From NCBI GenBank assembly GCA_024690635.1, contig JAILOW010000156.1, forward strand, positions 1 to 5,589: DNA of 5,589 bases. The letters run 5' to 3'. The translations under genes were made by a program, and so were the position numbers. This document shows, one piece after another, positions 1 to 5,519 of this stretch. The DNA is from Butyrivibrio sp. GTDB taxonomy: Bacteria > Bacillota_A > Clostridia > Lachnospirales > Lachnospiraceae. Within the stretch, counting starts at the first letter, position 1. Each line of letters opens with the position of its first letter. The notes beneath the pieces were generated by a model that saw nothing but the letters and a program-made list of their open reading frames with translations, had not been told where the DNA came from and made no database searches.

Positions 1-1
1 T

Positions 2-91
2 ATCCAAACCTATAAAGCCAGAGACCGTGGGGCACTGCAGGCAATCCAGTTATTATTATATACTTGTGATACAAAAATTGCCTCTTGATTT
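2..91 (+). CDS. Possible C-terminal end of an upstream gene (partial, uncertain)
   Basis: One forward frame is open from the window edge for 29 codons and ends in TGA at 89-91; its last residues read CDTKIAS. The stretch has a fairly mixed, protein-like composition (KARDRGALQ followed by hydrophobic residues), which would fit the end of an amphipathic helix. I do not recognise a family. The evidence is weak. The other two forward frames are short, and a minus-strand frame is also open here, from an ATG near 171 to the window edge, but it has no ribosome binding site and unconvincing composition. The stop lies beside the candidate -35 box of the next promoter, an arrangement repeated more clearly at 2178-2183. 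Confidence 0.25.
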
Positions 92-112
92 TTAAACTCC
101 GGCAGATATAAT
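85..112 (+). promoter_or_regulatory. Candidate sigma-A promoter for the coiled-coil surface protein
   Basis: TTGATT (85-90) is followed after 16 bases by a perfect TATAAT (107-112). The -35 matches four of six consensus bases. Transcription would start near 119, leaving a leader of about 140 bases before the ATG at 262. A weaker alternative lies downstream: TTGTGA at 157-162, then TATATT at 181-186 with an 18-base spacer. The assignment is by consensus matching only. Confidence 0.5.
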
Positions 113-120
113 AAATCATT

Positions 121-163
121 GTCAGCATTCTGCTGGCAACATCACGGGAGTTCTCCTTGTGAT
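121..163 (+). promoter_or_regulatory. Two adjacent inverted repeats in the leader of the first gene
   Basis: GTCAGCA (121-127) pairs with TGCTGGC (131-137) across a three-base loop, giving seven pairs including one G-U. Four bases later, ATCAC (141-145) pairs with GTGAT (159-163), and GGAG and CTCC inside it extend the stem imperfectly. In RNA these would be two small stem-loops; in DNA the second could be an operator. An AT-rich stretch with T runs follows (164-190), but the T run does not directly abut either stem, so neither is a standard terminator. No known riboswitch class is recognised. Confidence 0.3.
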
Positions 164-248
164 ATTCCATATTTTATTATTATATTTTTTCAGCTTATGA
201 CGATAGACGTCTGTCCTTTTTTGATGTCTTTTTGTTCATGGGCATGAG

Positions 249-257
249 AAGGGAAGG
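249..257 (+). promoter_or_regulatory. Ribosome binding site that sets the start of the surface protein
   Basis: AAGGGAAGG lies 4 to 8 bases before the ATG at 262. The frame also contains upstream start codons (TTG at 232, ATG at 238 and 244), but none has a purine-rich Shine-Dalgarno sequence before it, so 262 is the best start. Confidence 0.7.
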
Positions 258-261
258 TGTT

Positions 262-2181
262 ATGAATTTAAAAGAAAAAATGTCAAAACAAAACAACTCG
301 GTGAAGATGCTTTTAAAAAAGCTGAAGCACCACGATACCTTTGTGGTGGCCATTGCGGTAGCCATTGCACTGGTTCTTTGCGGGGGACTTATTTATCTTA
401 GCACTCCGGTGGTGACGGCAACGGCAAAAGAGGAGCTGCAGCAGTCACAGCTGGCGGATTCCAAGGCAACAGGTGAAAGACTTGATGAACTCCAGGGCTA
501 TCTTTCAGAGATCGATTCTTTGATCTCGGAAAATCAGGATTCTCTTGCATCCTATTATGAGAATCTGGAAAAAGAAAAGACTGATACCATAAAGGATTCT
601 GAAAAGATCACAGAGAATGTCACCGAAAAGGTGAAGGTTATAAACAACGATCTCAGCGCATTAAAAGACCTTGTAAACAGCACAAAAGATCAGATCGACA
701 AGCTTAAGGAATCAGTAAATAAGGGGGATGCGGATACTGCAAAGGCGGTTGAGAGATCTTTGTCCGAGATAACTAAAGAGCTTGAAAGGATTGAAAAGGA
801 ATATGGGGAGACAAAAAACAATACAACAAACCTTATCGCAGAGCTCAAGAAGACCATAACAAACAATAATGACGGCGTGAGCGAGAGCCTTGAAAAGAGC
901 TATTCGGAACTTATCGCAAGGCTTTCGGAGGTTGAGAGTAACCTCAATAAAATAAACGCAGACAGCATGGTTGGATATAAGGATGAATTAAACAGGCTGT
1001 CTTCTTCTCTGGATAACAGGCTTAATGCCATAGATACCGATATTTCGGACGTTAACGGTCGGCTCCTTAAAACCGAAAACAGTATGGGCGGCAAGATTGA
1101 TAATGTAAGCGACAACCTGGATCAGTACAACAGGAACCTCAACAGTATGTTTGAAAACCTTGGACTTGGCGTAGACGAAAACAGCGAAGATCTCAAGGGC
1201 TATCTTGGAAGCGAGCTTTCTTCTCTTGGCGAAAAGGTAGAAAAGGTTTTTTGGAGAGTGAGTAATGGAAAGAAAATGCTGGCATCCGCATTGCTCACTA
1301 AAGGAATTGAAATAGATGAGGATGCCACTTTTGAAGAACTTTCGAATGCTGTAAAAGAGATCAAGACGGAATATGTCATTGATCTTGAAGATGCAGGTAT
1401 GAATATTCGGTATGAATATCATTATCATAAGGACGGAACAGGTAAAGAGTGCGATGAAACCTACGTTTCGACCGATAGGAAGGGTGGCTGCTATACCGGC
1501 GAGGTTGTCCATAACCACAGCGATGACTGCTACCAAAATGTGACAACCTATACCTACACAACAGGAAAAGATGTTGAAAAAGGCGGATCAGAGGGAACAG
1601 ACAGTGACGGAAAGTACCTTAATCACTACTATTGCCCTTACTGCAAAAAAGAATTTGTAAGTAACAGCTCATCGCATACAGAGATCACCAATAAGCTGAG
1701 CGTTGTCACCAGCAGGGGAGGCAAGATCCAAAAGACAAAAACTCAAAAAAAGCTTGTCTGCGGCCACGGCGACGGTGAAATCCTTGGATATAAGACTGTA
1801 TGCGGCTATGTTCACGGTCAGGCCTCATCTGCAAAGATAGTATTTGATAAGCTCGGAAAAGATATGGATCTTGATATTGATCCTGTTATTCCCGGAGGTG
1901 ACCCTCTTACAACCACAGCTTACATAGAGCCCGGTGATGATGAAGATATGGTGACAGGCGGCGAAAACCCCGGGGAAGGCGGAGAAAGTTCACTGCCTGC
2001 TCCGGAGAGTGATCTAACGGGCGAATCTGCTGATGGAAGTTCATCTGATGAGCCCGGTATGGGAACTTCCGGAAATGTAGAAGAAGGTTTGCCGGAAGCG
2101 GCGGCAGAAGACTCCTTAGATACCGCCAATACTGATGATACGCAAGGCGGTGAGATACCTTCAGAGACTCCGATTTCTTGA
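262..2181 (+). CDS. Membrane-anchored coiled-coil protein with Cys/His-rich extracellular module
   Basis: This 639-residue protein has no recognised named family. A short basic N-terminus (1-26) precedes one hydrophobic segment (about 27-46), which should act as an uncleaved signal anchor with the rest outside the cell. Residues about 56-330 are rich in Glu, Lys, Asn, Ser and Leu in heptad-like order, indicating a long coiled-coil stalk. Residues 336-367 carry a motif (GKKMLASALLTKG, then DATFEEL) resembling short modules in phage tail and baseplate proteins of Firmicutes. Residues 384-528 form a module with seven cysteines (397, 410, 423, 458, 461, 500, 514) and many histidines, including CPYC at 458-461 and two CG-x(n)-G units. 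The tail from about 543 on is acidic and rich in Gly, Ser, Pro and Thr, so probably disordered. There is no LPXTG sorting motif. The function is unknown; a cell-surface structural, binding or sensing role is inferred. The start at 262 is chosen for its ribosome binding site. The TGA stop lies within the next promoter's -35 box. Confidence 0.85.
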   Translation: MNLKEKMSKQNNSVKMLLKKLKHHDTFVVAIAVAIALVLCGGLIYLSTPVVTATAKEELQQSQLADSKATGERLDELQGYLSEIDSLISENQDSLASYYENLEKEKTDTIKDSEKITENVTEKVKVINNDLSALKDLVNSTKDQIDKLKESVNKGDADTAKAVERSLSEITKELERIEKEYGETKNNTTNLIAELKKTITNNNDGVSESLEKSYSELIARLSEVESNLNKINADSMVGYKDELNRLSSSLDNRLNAIDTDISDVNGRLLKTENSMGGKIDNVSDNLDQYNRNLNSMFENLGLGVDENSEDLKGYLGSELSSLGEKVEKVFWRVSNGKKMLASALLTKGIEIDEDATFEELSNAVKEIKTEYVIDLEDAGMNIRYEYHYHKDGTGKECDETYVSTDRKGGCYTGEVVHNHSDDCYQNVTTYTYTTGKDVEKGGSEGTDSDGKYLNHYYCPYCKKEFVSNSSSHTEITNKLSVVTSRGGKIQKTKTQKKLVCGHGDGEILGYKTVCGYVHGQASSAKIVFDKLGKDMDLDIDPVIPGGDPLTTTAYIEPGDDEDMVTGGENPGEGGESSLPAPESDLTGESADGSSSDEPGMGTSGNVEEGLPEAAAEDSLDTANTDDTQGGEIPSETPIS

Positions 2182-2205
2182 CATTTAATTGCTCTTTGCT
2201 AAAAT
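2178..2205 (+). promoter_or_regulatory. Strong sigma-A promoter for the GTPase operon
   Basis: A perfect TTGACA (2178-2183) is followed after 16 bases by TAAAAT (2200-2205), with an extended -10 TG at 2197-2198. Transcription should start near 2212, giving a leader of about 44 bases before the ATG at 2256. The -35 box overlaps the TGA stop (2179-2181) of the preceding gene. I see no terminator between the two genes, so read-through from upstream is also possible. Confidence 0.7.
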
Positions 2206-2226
2206 GTATGTGTTGTAGTGGTAATA

Positions 2227-2241
2227 GCACAAACACTGTGC
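2227..2241 (+). promoter_or_regulatory. Inverted repeat in the operon leader, possible operator
   Basis: GCACA (2227-2231) and TGTGC (2237-2241) form a perfect 5-5-5 inverted repeat about 15-30 bases downstream of the predicted transcription start and just before the ribosome binding site. It could be a repressor site or a small stem-loop. It does not resemble the Bacillus Zur box (TCGTAAT type) that might be expected for a zinc-regulated CobW gene. Its role is unproven. Confidence 0.3.
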
Positions 2242-2246
2242 AGATT

Positions 2247-2250
2247 GGAG
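2247..2250 (+). promoter_or_regulatory. Ribosome binding site of the CobW GTPase gene
   Basis: GGAG stands five bases before ATG 2256. It favours this start over an in-frame ATG at 2178, which would add 26 Cys-rich residues, lies on the promoter itself, and lacks homology to the CobW N-terminus. Confidence 0.75.
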
Positions 2251-2255
2251 CAAAA

Positions 2256-3476
2256 ATGACAAAAATAGATATTATTTCCGGCTTTCTCGGAGCCGGTAAA
2301 ACAACACTTATAAAGAAGCTCTTGAAAGAAGCTCTTGCAGGTACCAAGGTAGTTCTTATCGAGAATGAGTTCGGTGAGATCGGTATCGACGGAGGCTTTC
2401 TGAAAGAGGCAGGAATAGAGATCACGGAGATGAATTCAGGCTGCATCTGCTGCTCACTTGTTGGTGATTTCGAGACATCTCTTAAACAGGTTATGGATCA
2501 GTACGCACCTGAGAGGATCCTTATCGAGCCCTCCGGTGTAGGCAAGCTTTCTGATGTTATGAGAGCTATCCAGAATATTGCGGATACTTCACCTGATATG
2601 GAGCTTAACAGCGCAGTTACCGTTGTTGATGTTTCCAAGGCCAAGGTTTATATCAAGAACTTCGGTGAGTTCTTTATCAATCAGATCGAAAATGCCGGAA
2701 CCATCATTCTTACCAGAACAGACAAGGCTGATCAGAAAAAGATCGAGACAGCTGTTGAGCTTATTCGCGAGCACAATAAAAAGGCTACCATCATCACAAC
2801 TCCTTTGGCAGAGCTTGACGGAAAAGAGATCCTTGATACCTTTGAAGGTAACAACGACCTTGAGGCAGAGCTTTTAAAGATGGTAATGGAAGAGGAGCAT
2901 GAGCACCATCACCACCATCATCATCACGGAAGCCACAAGACTGTTGCTGAGGATGGATCTGTAGTTTACAGTGCTCATCACGATGATGATGAGGAGGAGG
3001 AGGAGTGTTGCTGCCACCACCATCATCACGATGATGATGACCATGATCACGAATGTGAGCACGAGCACCATCATCACGACCACGACGAGCATGAGCATCA
3101 TCACGACCACGATGAGCATGAGCACGACGAGCATGAGCATCATCACCACGATCACGACGAGCATGAACATCATCACCACGATCATCACCATGATGCTGCT
3201 GATGTATTTATCAGCTGGGGCATGGAGACACCTCTTAAGTATACAAAAGAGGAGATCGAGGGAATGCTTGCAAAGCTTGAGGATGATGAGACCTACGGTA
3301 TTGTTTTGAGAACCAAGGGTGTTGTTCCAAGCACTGACGGATCATGGATCGAGTTCGACTATGTTCCCGGAGAAGCTGAAGTCAGAAAAGGAAGTGCTGA
3401 TGTTACCGGTAAGTTCTGCGTGATCGGTGCAGAGCTCAAGGAAGAAAACCTTGAAAAGCTCTTCCGCAGACTTTGA
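2256..3476 (+). CDS. CobW/COG0523 family GTPase, metal chaperone, with very large His-rich insertion
   Basis: This 406-residue cytoplasmic protein belongs to the G3E, CobW/P47K (COG0523) GTPases, which use GTP hydrolysis to deliver metals such as zinc, cobalt or nickel to client proteins. Visible motifs are Walker A GFLGAGKTT (9-17), the family metal site CICC (63-66) in GCICCSL, the switch motif EPSG (91-94), a Walker B-like VVDVS (123-127), and TRTD (153-156) in the place of the NKxD guanine-specificity motif; related COG0523 proteins such as YjiA have a similar TKTD. A linker at 215-312 contains about 46 histidines plus many Asp and Glu and four Cys. It is followed by a CobW C-terminal domain (about 316-406, starting DVFISWGME). 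The protein is longer than a minimal family member, mainly because of the linker. It is the first gene of a three-gene operon. The subfamily's metal cannot be read from sequence; zinc is a reasonable guess. No specific gene symbol is justified. Confidence 0.95.
   Translation: MTKIDIISGFLGAGKTTLIKKLLKEALAGTKVVLIENEFGEIGIDGGFLKEAGIEITEMNSGCICCSLVGDFETSLKQVMDQYAPERILIEPSGVGKLSDVMRAIQNIADTSPDMELNSAVTVVDVSKAKVYIKNFGEFFINQIENAGTIILTRTDKADQKKIETAVELIREHNKKATIITTPLAELDGKEILDTFEGNNDLEAELLKMVMEEEHEHHHHHHHHGSHKTVAEDGSVVYSAHHDDDEEEEECCCHHHHHDDDDHDHECEHEHHHHDHDEHEHHHDHDEHEHDEHEHHHHDHDEHEHHHHDHHHDAADVFISWGMETPLKYTKEEIEGMLAKLEDDETYGIVLRTKGVVPSTDGSWIEFDYVPGEAEVRKGSADVTGKFCVIGAELKEENLEKLFRRL
2898..3191 (+). 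repeat. His/Asp/Glu-coding low-complexity region with internal tandem repeats
   Basis: This part of the GTPase gene is built almost wholly from CAT/CAC, GAT/GAC and GAG codons. From 3078 to 3179 a unit encoding DHDEHEHHH and shortened versions of it is repeated about four times (residues 275-283, 284-290, 291-298, 299-307), with near-identical DNA. Earlier blocks encode eight consecutive His (217-224), five Glu then three Cys (246-253), and five His then four Asp (254-262). Such DNA is prone to slippage, so the length may vary between strains. The encoded segment is probably a disordered metal-buffering arm. Confidence 0.85.
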
Positions 3477-3496
3477 TAAATAGGCATAGATATGAT

Positions 3497-3502
3497 AAGG
3501 AG
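3497..3502 (+). promoter_or_regulatory. Ribosome binding site pointing to a TTG start for the second GTPase-like gene
   Basis: AAGGAG at 3497-3502 sits seven bases before TTG 3510, an ideal spacing. The in-frame ATG at 3492 lies upstream of this site and has only a weak purine stretch before it. Confidence 0.7.
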
Positions 3503-3509
3503 AACTAAT

Positions 3510-4451
3510 TTGAAGCCTGTATATATTATCAATGGATTTCTGGATGCGGGAAAAACAGACTTTTTCCGCTATACCATAGCCCAGCCTTATTTCAGGACCA
3601 AGGGAAAGACCCTTTTGATCGTATGCGAAGAGGGCGAAAACGACTATGAGGACAAGCTTTTGGAGTCCACAAATACCATAGTTGAATACATTGAGGATGA
3701 AGAGAACTTTAATCCCGATGCTCTTGTTGCTCTCGATGCCAAGTACAATCCCGAGAGGATCCTTGTTGAATATAACGGAATGTGGAACTTCAAAAACATG
3801 AGACTTCCCGTTATGTGGCAGCTTGAACAGCAGATCACTGTAATCGATGCTTCCAGCTTTGAACTGTATTTCAGCAATATGAAATCTCTTCTTGCCGAGC
3901 AGATAAGGAATTCCGATCTGATCCTCTTTAACAGATGCGATGGAATCGAGGATCTTGCTTCTTACAAGAGAAATGTAAAAGCCATCAATCAGAAGGCAGA
4001 CATCATCTTTGAAGATATGGACGGAGAGGTTGATGTTACCCTTGATGAGGATCTTCCTTTTGATCTTAATGCGGATCCTATCGAGCTTAACAACTACGGC
4101 TACGGAATGTTCTATCTTGATGCCCTTGATCATGTGGACAGATATGAGGGCAAGAACGTCAGATTTAAGGGAATGGTATTAAAGCCTGAGGAATTCCCTG
4201 ACAACAGGTTTGTTCCCGGCAGAATGGCCATGACCTGCTGCGCTCAGGATATGCAGTTTTTGGGCTTTGCCTGTGAGTATGACAAGGTGGATGAACTCAA
4301 GGAAAAAGACTGGGTAACTGTAACCGCCAGGGTTGTAAAGCAGTTCGTTCCCGAGTATAAGGGAGAGGGCCCTGTTCTTGTGGCAACAAGTGTTGAGCCT
4401 ACCACAGAACCTGCCAATCCCGTTATTGATTTTTCCAATCCTGAACAGTAA
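3510..4451 (+). CDS. Divergent CobW-like P-loop protein fused to a TIGR03943/DUF1980-type C-terminal domain
   Basis: Read from TTG 3510 this is a 313-residue soluble protein; from ATG 3492 it would be 319. The TTG start places the P-loop glycine at residue 9, exactly as in the preceding GTPase, and has a much better ribosome binding site. The N-terminal half is CobW-like: Walker A GFLDAGKT (9-16, followed by Asp rather than Thr), TVIDASS (110-116), and NRCD (141-144) as the guanine-specificity motif. The CxCC metal motif is absent, and EPSG is replaced by EYNG (87-90), so hydrolysis or metal transfer may differ. Residues about 196-313 resemble the C-terminal domain of TIGR03943/DUF1980 (YcgQ) proteins: YEGKNVRFKGMV, GRMAMTCC (237-244), a WVTVTARV strand, and a closing NPVIDF. 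Those proteins normally carry two N-terminal membrane helices, not a GTPase. It follows the CobW gene closely and probably acts with it in metal trafficking; this is inference. Confidence 0.85.
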   Translation: MKPVYIINGFLDAGKTDFFRYTIAQPYFRTKGKTLLIVCEEGENDYEDKLLESTNTIVEYIEDEENFNPDALVALDAKYNPERILVEYNGMWNFKNMRLPVMWQLEQQITVIDASSFELYFSNMKSLLAEQIRNSDLILFNRCDGIEDLASYKRNVKAINQKADIIFEDMDGEVDVTLDEDLPFDLNADPIELNNYGYGMFYLDALDHVDRYEGKNVRFKGMVLKPEEFPDNRFVPGRMAMTCCAQDMQFLGFACEYDKVDELKEKDWVTVTARVVKQFVPEYKGEGPVLVATSVEPTTEPANPVIDFSNPEQ

Positions 4452-4471
4452 GCCGTTTTCGGGGAAAAGAT

Positions 4472-5425
4472 ATGTTTAATTATTTGCCTTTGCAGTGGCT
4501 GTTTTTATTCTACTGCTTCAGCTTTTTTGGCTGGTGTTTTGAATCTGCATATGTATCCATACATGAAAAGAAATTGGTGAACAGGGGCTTTATGCGAGGC
4601 CCCTTTTTACCTTTATACGGATGCGGCGGTGTAATGATGCTCATTGCATCAAGCCCGTTTTATGACAATGTGCTTCTTGTTTACATAGCAGGATGCATGG
4701 GAGCGACAGCTCTTGAGTATATTACCGCTGTCGTTATGGAGACGCTTTTCAATGTGCGCTACTGGGATTATTCCCACAAAAAGTTCAACTTCCAGGGCAG
4801 GATCTCTTTGGAGTCCTCTTTGTTCTGGGGCGTTCTTACAGTAGTTTTCTCCCATGTTTTCAACGTACCCATTGATTACATGATGTCACGCATTCCCTAC
4901 AATGTTCTTACCATCATCACCACGTTACTGACTATTTACGTATCTGCTGATTTCATGATGGCCTTCAGAACAGCTCTTGATCTGAGAGATGTACTTGTTT
5001 ACATGGACAAGGCAAAGAGCGAGATGATGCGTATGCAAAAGAGGCTTGATGTTATCATAGCCTTCAAGGGCGAGGAGGTTATGGACAGCATCGGAAATAA
5101 GATGGATGAGTTTGGAAATACCAGGATCGGAGCTACCATCGGAGTGCTCAGTGATGCTCTTGAAAAGTCATTTGGAAAAGTAAGAGAGAAGATAAACTTA
5201 AATCCTGCGGATTATGCGGCAAATGTTAAGGATGAAGTGGCAGAGCTCTACACCAGGTACAGGATCATGCTGGACAGAACAATGCCTTCACCTATAAAGA
5301 ATTTTGCAACCTGGTACAGAAACCACACTATTATGGGTAACCCTACCATGGTTTCCGAGAAGTTCGCTGCCAGCCTGGAAGAACTTAAGGAAAAGGCACG
5401 CAGATACGACAGAAAAGAAGACTGA
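4472..5425 (+). CDS. PF06541 (ABC_trans_CmpB) family membrane protein, putative ABC-type permease
   Basis: This 317-residue integral membrane protein matches the PF06541 family, often labelled putative ABC transporter permease, although no transport activity has been established that I know of. Five hydrophobic segments are visible (about 7-27, 44-61, 67-92, 113-134, 143-166). Family signatures are FGWCFES (19-25), NRGFMRGPFLPLYG (37-50), LEYITAVVMETLF (81-93) and YWDYSHKKFNFQGR (97-110). Residues about 170-317 form a charged, mostly helical cytoplasmic extension that is longer than the core domain needs. A GGGGA purine tract just before the ATG serves as ribosome binding site. The gene begins 20 bases after the previous stop and is the last of the operon before a terminator. 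No ATPase gene is adjacent, so a classical ABC transporter is not supported by context. It may be the membrane partner of the two GTPase-like proteins or simply co-transcribed. Confidence 0.85.
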   Translation: MFNYLPLQWLFLFYCFSFFGWCFESAYVSIHEKKLVNRGFMRGPFLPLYGCGGVMMLIASSPFYDNVLLVYIAGCMGATALEYITAVVMETLFNVRYWDYSHKKFNFQGRISLESSLFWGVLTVVFSHVFNVPIDYMMSRIPYNVLTIITTLLTIYVSADFMMAFRTALDLRDVLVYMDKAKSEMMRMQKRLDVIIAFKGEEVMDSIGNKMDEFGNTRIGATIGVLSDALEKSFGKVREKINLNPADYAANVKDEVAELYTRYRIMLDRTMPSPIKNFATWYRNHTIMGNPTMVSEKFAASLEELKEKARRYDRKED

Positions 5426-5452
5426 TCATTTTACCGGATCGATAAATGCAAT

Positions 5453-5495
5453 AAAAAACCTCATGTCGGTGAGAGGACATGAGGTTTTGTTTTTG
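5453..5495. terminator. Bidirectional intrinsic terminator between convergent genes
   Basis: A perfect 13-base-pair stem joins 5455-5467 (AAAACCTCATGTC) to 5476-5488 (GACATGAGGTTTT) across an 8-base loop. On the plus strand the stem runs into TTTTGTTTTTG; on the minus strand the A run at 5453-5458 becomes a T run. It can therefore end both the plus-strand operon and rpsT. Confidence 0.9.
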
Positions 5496-5519
5496 TTATG
5501 AAATAAAAATGCTGTAAGC

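Noticed and set aside
1..171. A minus-strand open frame beginning with ATG GAA TAT CAC and running off the left edge
   Set aside because: It has no ribosome binding site (only AT-rich sequence precedes it), an unconvincing residue mix, and it overlaps a better candidate promoter on the plus strand. A real gene cannot be excluded without the flanking sequence.
202..222. The palindrome plus following T run as a terminator
   Set aside because: The palindrome has no room for a loop except with about four weak pairs, so it would not form a stable terminator hairpin.
988..1536. A 182-codon minus-strand open frame opposite the surface protein
   Set aside because: The plus-strand frame is continuous, starts with a good ribosome binding site and has coherent domain structure; the antisense frame shows no recognisable family.
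2178..2255. The 26 extra Cys-containing residues if the CobW gene began at ATG 2178
   Set aside because: This start lies on the -35 box and upstream of the predicted transcript start, has no ribosome binding site, and does not resemble CobW N-termini; ATG 2256 has GGAG five bases before it.
2898..3191. Repeated units considered as a CRISPR array or noncoding satellite
   Set aside because: The repeats are in frame, very short, without unique spacers, and encode a His-rich linker between two recognisable GTPase domains.
2874..3309. Open frames in other registers across the His-rich region, rich in Met/Val or Thr/Ile
   Set aside because: They are low-complexity by-products of CAY/GAY/GAG repeats read in the wrong frame or strand.
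3342..4133. A 263-codon open frame on the minus strand opposite the second GTPase-like gene
   Set aside because: It is antisense to a gene with clear family motifs, has no ribosome binding site I can see, and its composition (many Ile, Val, Lys) is what the complement of that coding frame would give.
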